Virus record (IMG/VR): IMGVR_UViG_3300042691_037166
Span: 1-23,037 of that record
Length of the DNA: 23,037 nucleotides
From: a virus
Reading direction: 5' to 3' (one strand)
In this document: piece by piece, positions 1 through 9,309 of the stretch
Numbering within the stretch: position 1 is the stretch's first letter
Layout of the letters: each line of letters starts with the position of its first letter
Program-made: the position numbers and the translations under genes
Notes under the pieces: model-generated
The model's database searches: none
Seen by the model: the letters and a program-made list of their open reading frames with translations, nothing else
Told to the model about the DNA's origin: nothing

Positions 1-341
1 TGTATTTGCTTGATGTTTGTTGGGTTATCGTTAGTATCATATATAAAAAAACTATTTGCTAAAATGTTAAAGGTTGTTCTAGCTGAGCATGTAGTAATAG
101 GTGCCCTCACTACTCTATCGCCTAAATTTTTAAAAAATAAAAAATTACTATTCTGCGAATTATTTATTACTTCACCTACTCCTAGTATCCCTCCTTCTAT
201 AGCGTTCATTAGGATACTAGCACTAAAATTTATATTTTTAGATAATTGGTAAAATTCGTTGTCAATATCTCGTGGATTAATAACTTTTCCTTTATCTCTA
301 AGAACTTGAAAAGCTATTTTATTTCTAAAGTATTTCTGCAT
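1..341 (-). CDS. Hypothetical late protein, C-terminus cut by window edge
   Basis: An open frame begins with ATG at 341 and runs without a stop to the left edge, giving 113 visible residues (MQKYFRNKIAFQVLRD...). It starts 17 bases inside the 3' end of the upstream 415-residue gene in another frame, the tight overlap typical of this operon. Seen: a basic N-terminus, then a stretch rich in Ile, Asn, Phe and Ala with a glycine-rich segment (EGGILGVGEV, about residues 48-57). I do not recognise the family. Its place after the tail hub suggests a tail or DNA-ejection component, but that is inference from gene order only. The plus-strand frame over the same bases is a shadow. Confidence 0.65.
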   Translation of the reverse strand, partial: MQKYFRNKIAFQVLRDKGKVINPRDIDNEFYQLSKNINFSASILMNAIEGGILGVGEVINNSQNSNFLFFKNLGDRVVRAPITTCSARTTFNILANSFFIYDTNDNPTNIKQI

Positions 342-1572
342 TATCTATCTTATCCTGTATTTTTTTACTAAAAAACGTTTTATCTATTATCCCATTTTCT
401 ATATGGTCGACTGTTATTGTACACCTATTATTTACATAGCTAACACCTCTTGAGGCAGTTGAAAATAGCATATACGGATGGTAATATTTGTCTTGTTTTT
501 CGTTTTCAGGAGTAGCTAACTTCTCATTTTGATAAGGAATACAATTTATTCTTTCTTGCCCTCTGCTGTCCATATCTTGTCCAGATATTCCAATGCACTT
601 ATCGGCAAAACATCTAGCTGGTAAGTGCATAGAGGTGCCATATATCTCATTTGGAGTTAGCGTTAAGAAAAGAGTTGACAATGTATCGTCCGCTAACATA
701 AATTCAGTTGCATAATCATCGCTTGAGGATACGTCTTGTTTTATCATGATTGCCCTATTCCATCTAAAATATTGATAATTATTTCCATTTTTGTATAATT
801 GTCTAAAACCGCTTTGCCAATTCAAGGATATTTTGTCTGTAGGTAAAGGAAATTTGTAAACAGGTGAATTGCCAAACGTCAGACTGGGTATAGTAAAAAT
901 CATATTATAGTTTTCCATTTTTACTGGACGGTTTGCATTAGAAAATTCATTTGTTATTGAGCCTTGTTTTATACACCTAGATGGTATAGTTTTTGATAGT
1001 GTAAAATATGCCGATATGCCGTCATCCACATCTAGAATTAGCTCAGTTAAATCATTATATTCTTTAAGTTTTTTTTCAAAAATATTGTCTTGAATATTTG
1101 CCCAACTTGTTAAATTGACTCTAGTAATAGTATTGTCTTCAAAATAATCATTACTTATTTCATCAACTATAAGAGCAACATTATTATTGTCAAAAGAAAT
1201 GTTATTTTTTGATTGAACGAGTCCCTCTTTTATAAAATCTAAAGGCAAAAATTTTAAATTGCTTTCATTTGCCTCTTGTCCAACAATTGCCAAATTGCAA
1301 TTAGGAGCATTTATCGTATTTAAAGCAATAGGTCTCTCTTCTATTGCTCTCCAGCTAAGATTACCAACCTCATTTTCATACAAATATTTTCCTATATTAG
1401 CTTGGGTAGCATCAGGCTTGATAAAGTTATTTGCCAAGGTTGCAATGCTTGGTATTATTTTTGTATTTAGATAAATAGCTAATGCATTAAAATCAAAATC
1501 CAATTGCTCTGCGTCAATAAAATTTTTGCTTGTAAGTCTATTTGGGATTCTTACTAAAGGTTCTATTGCCAT
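325..1572 (-). CDS. Putative tail-associated structural protein (415 aa)
   Basis: This 415-residue frame opens with ATG at 1572, six bases after the tail-hub gene ends, and its last codons overlap the next gene. The N-terminus (IPNRLTSKNFIDAEQLDFDF, then NALAIYLNTKIIPSI) looks like the short attachment region that begins many tail-fibre or tail-appendage proteins. The rest is mixed alpha/beta, rich in Asn and aromatic residues, without membrane segments, signal peptide or a catalytic motif I can name. A C-terminal stretch with CFADKCIGISGQDMDSRGQ contains two cysteines close together. Its position directly behind the gp10-like hub fits a minor tail or fibre-like part of the virion. It is not long or repetitive enough to be the main fibre, which lies elsewhere in this block. 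Exact role unknown. Confidence 0.7.
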   Translation of the reverse strand: MAIEPLVRIPNRLTSKNFIDAEQLDFDFNALAIYLNTKIIPSIATLANNFIKPDATQANIGKYLYENEVGNLSWRAIEERPIALNTINAPNCNLAIVGQEANESNLKFLPLDFIKEGLVQSKNNISFDNNNVALIVDEISNDYFEDNTITRVNLTSWANIQDNIFEKKLKEYNDLTELILDVDDGISAYFTLSKTIPSRCIKQGSITNEFSNANRPVKMENYNMIFTIPSLTFGNSPVYKFPLPTDKISLNWQSGFRQLYKNGNNYQYFRWNRAIMIKQDVSSSDDYATEFMLADDTLSTLFLTLTPNEIYGTSMHLPARCFADKCIGISGQDMDSRGQERINCIPYQNEKLATPENEKQDKYYHPYMLFSTASRGVSYVNNRCTITVDHIENGIIDKTFFSKKIQDKIDNAEIL

Positions 1573-1577
1573 ACTTC

Positions 1578-3746
1578 CTAATTTACTAAATTAACGCTAT
1601 AAAATTGAAGCCCTTTGTTTGTAACGCCTTCCAGTGTTAATTTGACAGACTTAAAAGTAAAAACACTGTTTTTTAACAACTCTAAGGAATTTTTTATAGC
1701 AGCACAATAGTAGTTAGAGTGATTGCCTTGAAGAAATGCTATCCCTTCTCCGTCATCTGCTACATCAGGTAAATTATACAAAGATGCTCTCTGATTGATA
1801 TTTATTGTTGATAACATATTAGCCGTATTATTCATATTAAAATTTATTGTAGCATTTATTCTAGCCTCCCCTAAACTAAATGCGTTTACAAACAATCTTG
1901 AGGCTCTAACGGGACTTTGCAGCTCTAGCCAATTCCAACCAACTTGCCAAGGTACGCTGTCTATCTTATACTCGAGATATGATCTTGTTTTTCTTTTGTC
2001 TGCGTATACTAACAGTTCGCCTTCATTACCGCCTAAATACAGATTTAAGTCTACTAAATTTTGCTCTATTGCAATGCAGTCATTGAAGCTACCAGTAAAT
2101 GTCCCCCACGAATGTATACCATTTGCTTGATAGATATAGCAAATATAATTTAACCTAAAGCCAAAAAATCCGCCATAATTGTATTTAAACGCTCTAATAT
2201 CTCTATACTCGCTTTCTGATTGAATAGAGTTTATTTGTTCTTTTGTTTTATCCCAAATTTCTCGTGAAATTTCGCTGTTAAAAATTAAATTATTAAATCC
2301 ATCTATTGAAATTGTTCCAATTCCTGTATCTGATAAAAATAATAAAATGCCTGGCAACTCTATTATAGCACGTTTATGAAAAAGTCCTATATTCTCAATC
2401 TTTTGTAAAGCGAACTCGGATATATTAATGTTTCTAGCGTCATCATTCTCGGTAGGGTCTGCGTTGTTCCATACTTGTATCTTTTTCCTTCCCATAAATA
2501 AAGTTCTCCCTTCCCACGATTTGATAGTTTCTATATTATCGTTTGAATCAGAATTAGAAGCGGTTTGAATAAAAGGTAATAATCCGCTAGCTGTAAACCA
2601 TTCATCTAGAGTTTTTGATTTATTGGAGTAATAAACTAGCATTTGCCTACCCTCTTTCCTAAAAGTATCCTTGCTAGACCTCCCCTCAGGCAATCCCCAT
2701 AATCTATCATTTACAACGCACACTTCGCTAAAATGAGGTAAAGATTTTCTATACAAAACCTCACCTTTTGTTATTTCAAGAGGTAGAGGTTGAGTCGTTA
2801 CATCTAAAGTTAATGTACACGATGTCCCTGCAAAATTTACTGCTAAAATTTTAAACTCGGCTCTAACCAAGCCTGCGGAAGCGGATAAAATCACCCATTC
2901 GTTTACTTTTAAACATTCTCTCAACTCTGCTTCAAAAGCTTGGTTAAAATAAACGAGTATAGAATTATTAGAAGTTTTTGCAATGTCTTGAGTCCTTGGA
3001 ACTGGTACATACGATTTAAGCTCCTTAAAAGTACCATCGTAACTAAAAACAGGATCAATCCCATTAAAAATAATTAACGTATTTTTATAATTAATAGACC
3101 CCGGTATTACCCCAGAGTCTAAATCATTTTTTAATACTTCAGGCTCTATCTCTATATCGTCTTGGTTGGGTAACAGAGCAAGTAACGCTCTTTCATAAAG
3201 CAATTCATAATTATTATTATCCAAACAGTCAAAGTTATCATTTATATCAAAATTTATCTCGTTCTCACCTATCGTTAATCTTGATATTTTTGTAAAAAAT
3301 GGCGGCTTGTAATCAGGATTTAAATTTTTGATATAAATTTTTAAATCAATATAAAATTTATTTTTAATATCAATCTTTTGTTGGGCTGAAAGTCTTGAAA
3401 TATCTATTAAAAAATTTATTCCATTTTGTATTTGGTTTACCGTTATTTCATTTGCTTGTATCAGTGGCACTTTAACGTAGTAACATTGATATAGTATAGT
3501 TCGTGCCGTGCCTTGGGTGGTAACATAATTTGAAATCATTTTAACGTCTCCAAAAAATATATTACTCCCTTGAGGAGGAATTAGCTTATGTTTTAATACT
3601 ACGCCGTACCTTACGCTTAATTGATTAGGGCTATTGATAATAATATTTTGCAAATACGATGCATAGCTAGGGTCATTTTGCACAAGACTCATCCCTTTTG
3701 ATGGTATCGGAATCTGTGTATTTGTGTTGTATCCATTGAAACTCAT
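1578..3746 (-). CDS. Tail hub / packaged-DNA stabilisation protein, P22 gp10-like (722 aa)
   Basis: A 722-residue protein placed after the adaptor, where podoviruses encode the tail hub (P22 gp10 type) that plugs the portal-adaptor channel and carries spikes or fibres. Two segments fit that family by eye. The N-terminal part (PIPSKGMSLVQNDPSYASYL, then IINSPNQLSVRYGVVLKHKL, residues 13-54) resembles the usual opening in which the gene product lists the virion's fixed starting values. Residues 343-384 (CVVNDRLWGLPEGRSSKDTF onward, then LVYYSNKSKTLDEWF) and 402-426 (NDNIETIKSWEGRTLFMGRK, then KIQVW) look like the beta-propeller blades of such hubs. The start is supported by AAGAGGT about nine bases before ATG. 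No membrane segments. I infer the function from gene order and these motifs; an alignment would settle it. Confidence 0.75.
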   Translation of the reverse strand: MSFNGYNTNTQIPIPSKGMSLVQNDPSYASYLQNIIINSPNQLSVRYGVVLKHKLIPPQGSNIFFGDVKMISNYVTTQGTARTILYQCYYVKVPLIQANEITVNQIQNGINFLIDISRLSAQQKIDIKNKFYIDLKIYIKNLNPDYKPPFFTKISRLTIGENEINFDINDNFDCLDNNNYELLYERALLALLPNQDDIEIEPEVLKNDLDSGVIPGSINYKNTLIIFNGIDPVFSYDGTFKELKSYVPVPRTQDIAKTSNNSILVYFNQAFEAELRECLKVNEWVILSASAGLVRAEFKILAVNFAGTSCTLTLDVTTQPLPLEITKGEVLYRKSLPHFSEVCVVNDRLWGLPEGRSSKDTFRKEGRQMLVYYSNKSKTLDEWFTASGLLPFIQTASNSDSNDNIETIKSWEGRTLFMGRKKIQVWNNADPTENDDARNINISEFALQKIENIGLFHKRAIIELPGILLFLSDTGIGTISIDGFNNLIFNSEISREIWDKTKEQINSIQSESEYRDIRAFKYNYGGFFGFRLNYICYIYQANGIHSWGTFTGSFNDCIAIEQNLVDLNLYLGGNEGELLVYADKRKTRSYLEYKIDSVPWQVGWNWLELQSPVRASRLFVNAFSLGEARINATINFNMNNTANMLSTININQRASLYNLPDVADDGEGIAFLQGNHSNYYCAAIKNSLELLKNSVFTFKSVKLTLEGVTNKGLQFYSVNLVN

Positions 3747-3759
3747 TAAAAAATACCTC

Positions 3760-4395
3760 TTATTTTTTACTTGAGGTGTAGTAACCGTCTAAATATCTGA
3801 TTTTTTCGTTGTAAGCTTGTTGCCACTCCCTAAATTTTGGATTAGTGCCGTCAAGCGTGCTATGATGATACAATAAAGCCTTGGCTAAGAGTGCATCAAA
3901 GAATACATTTTGGTAAGGTATTATAGACGTTTCAATGTCGTTTTCATCTTCTAATACAAGTTTTTTTGGCTCAGGAATAATAACTATGGTACATACATAT
4001 CTTTGAGTCTCTATTCCTTCTTCATTAGTATAAGTCTGTAAAAATGGTTTGCTTGACAAATACGTTTTACCTGCGTGCATGATAAAATCATTTTTTTTAT
4101 CATGCAAATAACGTGAATTAAACAAGTTTTGCTCTATATTCAGTAATGTATCACTGTACACACTTTTTAATTTTAAAATACCATCTCTATTAATCGAGAA
4201 AGTCTGTGTATTAATGTCATCCCAAAATATTTGAGCCATAGTCTCAAAATCTGGAATGTGCCAATACCTTTTGTATATTTCATAGTGAGCTAGATTCAGA
4301 GATTTTAACAATGCATCTATTCTCTCATCGTCATTCAAACTAGACGATGTAAAGGTAAATGTGTTTAAGTATTGTATAGCCTCTGATACTAACAT
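3760..4395 (-). CDS. Head-tail adaptor protein (P22 gp4-like position, 211 aa)
   Basis: A 211-residue, mostly helical protein sitting between the head genes and the tail hub. N-terminal residues 1-45 (MLVSEAIQYLNTFTFTSSSL and on to SLNLAHYEIYKRYWHIPDFE) have the pattern of a DNA-packaging adaptor: a helix, a short acidic segment, then a Trp/Tyr-rich stretch. The C-terminal helix pair (YQNVFFDALLAKALLYHHST, then NPKFREWQQAYNEKIRYLDG) matches the usual end of podoviral adaptors, where a loading-competent region is followed by a helix with a spaced tail. Such adaptors form a dodecameric ring under the portal. The gene ends 13 bases before the tail-hub gene and begins 8 bases after the preceding gene, consistent with co-transcription. 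The family call rests on position and pattern, not on a search. Confidence 0.7.
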   Translation of the reverse strand: MLVSEAIQYLNTFTFTSSSLNDDERIDALLKSLNLAHYEIYKRYWHIPDFETMAQIFWDDINTQTFSINRDGILKLKSVYSDTLLNIEQNLFNSRYLHDKKNDFIMHAGKTYLSSKPFLQTYTNEEGIETQRYVCTIVIIPEPKKLVLEDENDIETSIIPYQNVFFDALLAKALLYHHSTLDGTNPKFREWQQAYNEKIRYLDGYYTSSKK

Positions 4396-4403
4396 ATATA
4401 AAA

Positions 4404-5015
4404 CTATTCTGAGGTCAAAAGTTGTAAAACTATATAATTATCTACCAGAAGTGAACGCATCATTGCTCTAGACATAAAGCCAGCCGCTTGACCTGCATCT
4501 GCAGGAACAGATATTTTTATAGTAATTTTTTCTCTATCTGATTGTATGGCGTCAATAATTCTTACAGGAACTTTATCGGCTGAAGTATTTCCCGTTGGTG
4601 CAACGGCATAGTGAGGTGATGCTGATATAAAATCAAAATCTCCTGCGGCTGGATTGGCTTTTTTATAACCCAAAACAGACACGCCATATAGCTCTTGAGT
4701 ACCGCCAATATCAATAGCTGAAAAAGGAATTTTTATATATGTTATTCCTGCAGCGTTAGCGTCTACTATATCTTGGTCTTTAATCGGGACTTTTATTATG
4801 CTAGTCATAACTGAGATTCTTTTTATCGAATCTACTGCTACCACTCTGTTTAATAAATTACCAGCCGCAACATTAGTCTTTGCATAGCTACCCGCTGCAA
4901 TATCTCTTGTTGAACCAACCCATAAAGGGGATTGATTACCTGTCGCTGGTGCTGCGTCGTTTGTTGCGACAACTGGTAATGTTGTTGTTGTATCTTTTAC
5001 AAAAAAAACTGTCAT
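4404..5015 (-). CDS. Beta-rich head protein, possible capsid decoration (203 aa)
   Basis: A 203-residue protein immediately downstream of the major capsid gene (24-base gap), with an AGGATAA ribosome binding site before ATG at 5015. It is rich in Ala, Thr, Val, Ile and Gly with few aromatics, and is predicted by eye to be nearly all beta strand, with no signal peptide, membrane helix or catalytic motif. Composition and place suit a decoration (cement) protein or another head-surface or head-completion protein. Its alanine-rich composition (for example ATNDAAPATG, residues 17-26, and PADAGQAAGF, about 171-180) differs from the Asn/Ile/Lys-rich proteins around it, as expected of an abundant virion protein. 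I do not recognise a specific family. Confidence 0.65.
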   Translation of the reverse strand: MTVFFVKDTTTTLPVVATNDAAPATGNQSPLWVGSTRDIAAGSYAKTNVAAGNLLNRVVAVDSIKRISVMTSIIKVPIKDQDIVDANAAGITYIKIPFSAIDIGGTQELYGVSVLGYKKANPAAGDFDFISASPHYAVAPTGNTSADKVPVRIIDAIQSDREKITIKISVPADAGQAAGFMSRAMMRSLLVDNYIVLQLLTSE

Positions 5016-5039
5016 TTGTTTTATCCTATATTAAATTAA

Positions 5040-6389
5040 TTATGCTAAATTTTGTGGCGATAGTGTGAATGAGTGAACTAATCCTCTATCTACCAATGAG
5101 TTTGGTTTATTGATATTCTTTGCTTTAAATCTAATCGGTTTATAACCAGTCATCTCATCGTAAAAAATTTCAAAAGTATCTTGGTTATAATTAGTTTCGG
5201 TTTTCCAATCGGCAATTTCCATGGTTGGCGAATCAATCTGAACGATTGCTTGTTTGCCCATCAGTACAGAGTAATTGATTTTAGCTCCTGCTCCTGTTGT
5301 TGTTGTAGGAGTAGTAAATTGCATTTGACTTAATAAGTCTGATACATAAACATCAGTATTACCAATTTGCATAACAAAATTTGAACCATTGTATAAAGAA
5401 GGTTGTCCCACTACTTCTCTAAATGCTCTATTTATTTGTTGTTGATACTCACTTGTTCTACGTAAACCTTCAAAGGCATCTCGTGAAATAAATATTACAT
5501 AACCCATTGCTGGAGTATTATTGAAACTAGTTGTTATAAGAGGATATACAGAATCTTCAGTTCCAGTTATTCTTGAGCCAATACGTGCTAGTTCAATCAT
5601 TCTTTGTAAGTGAGATACTGTTAAAATAGCTGAATCTCTATCGTTTATATTGGCCGCTGTTTCATTTCCAAACAAGCCAGCATTAGCTATTTGAGTTGCT
5701 ATAGTGGCTCCTCCTCCTCCTATAGGAGCAGTAATAAGCAACTGGTCGCCACCAAACACGCACCTATCAAAAGAAACAACGTCTCCTGCAGCATTAGGAG
5801 TATCTACGCCACACACAGGAATATAAGCTGGTACATTTTGTTGAAATGGTATTGTTCCTTCTATTATGTAATTTGTATAATAGAATTCATCTGTTTTTAA
5901 TTCGTTTACATTTGGTTTATTTGCATAATAAAGGGCGTTTTGTGCAAAGCATTTAGCAAATTGATTATAAACTTGGCTAATATGCATTTGAGCTATTCCA
6001 TTTTTTAGATTAGCGTACATTTGAGATATAAAATCCATCCCAAGTTGTGGTTTTACATATCTGTGGTCGTAAGTCATCATTTTTAACTTTACGAATGATT
6101 GTTTTACATTCATAGAGTCAACTGAAGGAGCTACACCCTTATTTGTAGTATCTGTGCCTCTAAAATAAGGTTGTAAGTTCTCATAATTCAATTTTGGAAT
6201 TACTAACTCTGTGCTGTCTATTGACTGTTTTACTGTTATAGCGCTTTCCGCTTTTGTACCTCTCAAGAAATAGAAAGGGTCGTTCATTTTGAGATGGTCT
6301 ATTATCTCGTTTTTGTATACTTCGCCATGAGTACGTAAAAATAATTCTTTTATTTGCTCTAGCTGTAAATTGGGTATGTGTTTTGACAT
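5040..6389 (-). CDS. Major capsid protein (449 aa)
   Basis: A 449-residue protein directly after the scaffold gene, the usual place of the major head protein. It has no membrane segment and a mixed alpha/beta pattern. The stretch from GYVIFISRDAFEGLRRTSEY to the following LYNGSNFVMQIGNTDVYVSD (about residues 290-350) resembles the N4 gp56-type major capsid family (HK97 fold), in which a conserved aromatic-rich segment is followed by an Arg-rich helix and a beta hairpin bearing GNxDVYVS. A glycine-rich loop (APIGGGGATIA, about residue 221 onward) may be the surface-exposed or flexible arm. No obvious Shine-Dalgarno lies before ATG 6389, but a promoter is seen in the gap upstream, which would allow high separate expression. 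The family assignment is by eye; the structural role is more certain than the family. Confidence 0.82.
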   Translation of the reverse strand: MSKHIPNLQLEQIKELFLRTHGEVYKNEIIDHLKMNDPFYFLRGTKAESAITVKQSIDSTELVIPKLNYENLQPYFRGTDTTNKGVAPSVDSMNVKQSFVKLKMMTYDHRYVKPQLGMDFISQMYANLKNGIAQMHISQVYNQFAKCFAQNALYYANKPNVNELKTDEFYYTNYIIEGTIPFQQNVPAYIPVCGVDTPNAAGDVVSFDRCVFGGDQLLITAPIGGGGATIATQIANAGLFGNETAANINDRDSAILTVSHLQRMIELARIGSRITGTEDSVYPLITTSFNNTPAMGYVIFISRDAFEGLRRTSEYQQQINRAFREVVGQPSLYNGSNFVMQIGNTDVYVSDLLSQMQFTTPTTTTGAGAKINYSVLMGKQAIVQIDSPTMEIADWKTETNYNQDTFEIFYDEMTGYKPIRFKAKNINKPNSLVDRGLVHSFTLSPQNLA

Positions 6390-6578
6390 GTTAATTTATT
6401 AATTGATTAAAAATAAAACGTTTTTTAACTAACTAACAAGGAAACTAAATCAAAAATGTTAGGAGTTGCGAGGCAAGGCTAACAAGATTAATAAAAAGTG
6501 CTTATTCTGCTAATTTTTGAGATTGTTATGTCTCTATACTAACAGAATAATAAATATATATTATATTGTCAATATTTG
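6390..6578 (-). other. Long leader between scaffold and capsid genes
   Basis: This 189-base gap is the largest inside the late block and has no convincing frame on either strand. Reading leftward it holds a promoter-like pair (listed separately) and then a leader of about 145 bases, AT-rich except for a short GC-richer patch (6470-6482). No classical terminator or tRNA is visible. The leader may carry mRNA stability or translation signals for the capsid gene. Confidence 0.5.
6544..6572 (-). promoter_or_regulatory. Sigma70-type promoter for the capsid gene
   Basis: On the minus strand TTGACA (6572-6567), a 17-base spacer and TATTCT (6549-6544) match the bacterial housekeeping consensus in six and four-to-five positions. 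It lies in the only long gap of the late operon, just behind the scaffold stop codon and about 155 bases before the capsid ATG. I infer it boosts capsid synthesis above that of the portal and scaffold. AT-richness raises the chance of a random match, but the perfect -35 and ideal spacing favour it. Confidence 0.5.
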
Positions 6579-7499
6579 TTATCTACCAAACCAACCTAAA
6601 CTAGCACCAGTTGTATTTTGTTTTAAATTGTTATTTGAGGTTGATTTTAAAGATGCTATAGACGATGTCCCCCTTTTCTCTAAATCTTGTTTTAAGCTTT
6701 TATTTTCTTGTTCGAGTTTTTCTATAGTTTTAGTTAATGAATTAATATATTGAGTTGCATTGCCGTGCTTTTTGATTGGTGATACTACATTTTGTATATA
6801 ATCTCCGCCTTCCTCAGCCATGAAATCAATAATATCTGCAATGTTATTTGTTTTTAACATTACTAAATACTCTTTTTGTTTTTCTTCTGAGCTTTTATTA
6901 AATAATTGATAAAACGCATCTATTTTATCTTTTAGCTCATTGTCTTTTCTGAATTCTGAGTAATCATCTATTTTTGCTTTTATTTTAGCGTCTATTTCTT
7001 TTAACAGCTTTTCTTCTTCTGTTGTTTCTAGTTCTTCAGTTATTTTTTTTGCAATATCTTCAACGTCTGATAAATCTATATCGTCAGTAGTTAAAATGCG
7101 TTTACCATCATTAATTTTTGATGTTAATGCGTCAAATTTTGCTTTTAACTCTATGTCATCGTCTATATCTGCACCGCCTAAATATTCCCTCAGTGTCAAA
7201 ATGTCAGCTTCTATATCATTGAGTTGACCGTTTGCGTACAAAGTTTTATTTTTTGTTTTTTGAAACGCTTTACGTGTATCTAAATAACGTTTTTCAAAAT
7301 TGTTAGTCTCTACTTTTTTTTCCTCTTGTGCGGTCTCTTGTTTTTGTTCTGTTGCTACATCAAGTTTTTGTTCGCTAGGTTTACTAGGCTCTTTTTTTTC
7401 TTGTGGTGGAGTAGTATGTCCAAACCAGCTAGATGGTTGAGATGGCTGAGTATTTACATTAGTTGCGTTTTCTACATTTTCTATATTCTCTACTGTCAT
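6579..7499 (-). CDS. Head scaffolding protein (306 aa)
   Basis: A 306-residue, highly charged protein between portal and capsid genes, the normal site of the internal scaffold that guides capsid assembly and then leaves or is degraded. Residues 28-75 are a disordered Pro/Gln/Glu/Lys-rich segment. From about residue 68 (FEKRYLDTRKAFQKTKNK) onward the chain is almost wholly helical and acidic, with coiled-coil heptads near residues 155-185 and 253-275. The motif WFG occurs near both ends: W25-F26-G27 and, at the C-terminus, W303-F304-G305-R306. C-terminal basic or aromatic segments are where known scaffolds contact the coat, so this tail is a plausible capsid-binding site. An AAGGTAA ribosome binding site precedes ATG 7499. 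Confidence 0.8.
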   Translation of the reverse strand: MTVENIENVENATNVNTQPSQPSSWFGHTTPPQEKKEPSKPSEQKLDVATEQKQETAQEEKKVETNNFEKRYLDTRKAFQKTKNKTLYANGQLNDIEADILTLREYLGGADIDDDIELKAKFDALTSKINDGKRILTTDDIDLSDVEDIAKKITEELETTEEEKLLKEIDAKIKAKIDDYSEFRKDNELKDKIDAFYQLFNKSSEEKQKEYLVMLKTNNIADIIDFMAEEGGDYIQNVVSPIKKHGNATQYINSLTKTIEKLEQENKSLKQDLEKRGTSSIASLKSTSNNNLKQNTTGASLGWFGR

Positions 7500-7512
7500 A
7501 TTCTTACCTTTT

Positions 7513-9309
7513 TTAATTAGCTTGTTGTTGGGTTTGTTGTTGTGTCATTTGTTGTAACTGAGCGTTTTGGTCTTGCCATGGATTTACTCCTTGGCTTCTC
7601 ATGAGTTGCTTTGATAAATATACTTTATATTCTTCTGATATATCGTAAGCCGTCTGCTCTGAAAGTCCTAACCTTTCCATTGCTGAGGGTGTAGTTAATA
7701 TATAGTCTTTGTTTGGGTCTTGTAAAATTGATAAATATATTGATTTTTCCTCTTCTACTGTAGTGCTAAAATTAGTTGTAGGCTCAGGTATAACTTGAAA
7801 ATCTAATAATGATATTTCCTCAGTTAAGACGGATACTTTCGCTTGACCTTTTTTGTAAAACTGTATAATCTCTTCAAATTCTTTAATTCCCTTGAGTGTA
7901 TCAAGCATCAATTGACCCTCTGAAATAACTGATTGTCTTAATTCACGCATAATTGAACTAGACGCATTTATAGTCAATTGGGCTCTATTCATGATAGCTA
8001 CACCAGACGTTGCATTGGTTTGCATTCCCTCGTAATCATCAAAGATACCAGTTACTCTTTGCAATTCATCTTGCAAATACTTTATGTAATTTAAATAACC
8101 ATCAACCACATTTTGAGAAGACGATACTATTTTTATTTTCTCGGGGTCAGTTAAAAGTAGCAACCCATTTTTTTTGTTTCTCTCTACTGCATATGCTTCA
8201 GATAATACGTCAGGGTCTTGACCTACCGCAGTTGTCGCCATCATTAATTGAGCGTCCCTAAACTGTACATACTCAGTAATAGTTTGATTCAACATATCTT
8301 GAATAGGTAAAGCTTCTCTCATTAAGCCTACTGGTTCTCCTTCGTTATTGTCATAAAACATAAAAGTGTAAGGGAAATACTTTTGATTAGGGACTTGTTC
8401 GGCGATTGGGTCATTTTCAAACAAGATATTATTAGTGAAAACTGAACGCCAAATAATAGTGCCTTCGTTTTCTTCTATTGGTCTAAATCTACCTTCCTCA
8501 TCTTTACTATACTTTTCTGCAATATCTTTATGAAAAGTTTTAAACGTATGTATAACATTATCGTCTTCATCTTGTAATAATGCTGTGCCTGTATAATACT
8601 TTTGTCTCTTTTTTTGGTATATCTCAGCAACCCTAATTGAATTGCCGTTTACAGTCCAGTTTTGAGATGGTATGTTGTACCATTCTGAGATATTGGGCGG
8701 TGCATTTTTTTGTTCTTCTTGGATTAGCTCGTTAATTTCTTTTTCCTTGTCAGGATAAAGCAACAACAAATCGTCTCTATGTACAAATCTTACTCTCATC
8801 AAGATTTTTTGATTCTCAAATCTTGACGTTAGGTCGTCTGGATCCCAAAACATCTCTCTAGGGTCAATGTATTCATAAACAAATTTATCTTTTTCTCTTC
8901 TGAACGTGCTACACCCTATACCTCCCAACAATGCATCTTTTGCTTTTAGCTGAGAGTATAATTGATGATTGCTTTGAGTCTGTTGGTTTAATGCCCATTG
9001 TTTAATATCTTCTGCAATTTTTTTATGTACTTTCATAGAAGAAAGCGGAATAAAACCACTTCTAAAAGAGTTTTTATTCAATATGCTTAAAATCTTTTTT
9101 GTTTTATAGTTAATAGCATTTATTGTTTTGCAGCTCCAGCCATATTGACCTTCGAGTCTATCTAGAGTTTCTTTATCCCATTGAATCCCAAAATAGTAAT
9201 TCAATATTCTTGTATAATTGCTTAGCCATTTTTGGCGGCTTTGAGAATTTACTAAATAATTATACTTATCTAATAGCTGAGTTATTATAGCTTGTTCTGT
9301 ATTCTTCAT
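7513..9309 (-). CDS. Portal protein, P22-type (598 aa)
   Basis: The portal is a dodecameric ring at one head vertex through which terminase drives DNA and to which the tail binds. This 598-residue protein shows the P22-type pattern: an N-terminal helical region, then YIDPREMFWDPDDLTSRFEN (147-166), followed by a wing with IRVAEIYQKKRQKYY (225-239). A stem region comes next (GEPVGLMREALPIQDMLNQT, then ITEYVQFRDAQLMM, residues 324-357) and TNATSGVAIMNRAQL (431-445). The C-terminus is Gln-rich (residues 579-597), possibly a barrel-like extension reaching into the head as in P22. Its start overlaps the previous gene by four bases (ATGA-type coupling), so translation is likely coupled. Length is shorter than the 725-residue P22 portal but normal for relatives. 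Confidence 0.85.
   Translation of the reverse strand: MKNTEQAIITQLLDKYNYLVNSQSRQKWLSNYTRILNYYFGIQWDKETLDRLEGQYGWSCKTINAINYKTKKILSILNKNSFRSGFIPLSSMKVHKKIAEDIKQWALNQQTQSNHQLYSQLKAKDALLGGIGCSTFRREKDKFVYEYIDPREMFWDPDDLTSRFENQKILMRVRFVHRDDLLLLYPDKEKEINELIQEEQKNAPPNISEWYNIPSQNWTVNGNSIRVAEIYQKKRQKYYTGTALLQDEDDNVIHTFKTFHKDIAEKYSKDEEGRFRPIEENEGTIIWRSVFTNNILFENDPIAEQVPNQKYFPYTFMFYDNNEGEPVGLMREALPIQDMLNQTITEYVQFRDAQLMMATTAVGQDPDVLSEAYAVERNKKNGLLLLTDPEKIKIVSSSQNVVDGYLNYIKYLQDELQRVTGIFDDYEGMQTNATSGVAIMNRAQLTINASSSIMRELRQSVISEGQLMLDTLKGIKEFEEIIQFYKKGQAKVSVLTEEISLLDFQVIPEPTTNFSTTVEEEKSIYLSILQDPNKDYILTTPSAMERLGLSEQTAYDISEEYKVYLSKQLMRSQGVNPWQDQNAQLQQMTQQQTQQQAN

Noticed and set aside
1-252. 80-codon plus-strand frame at the left edge
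   Set aside because: It lies opposite the better-supported leftward gene that begins at 341 and continues past the window edge.
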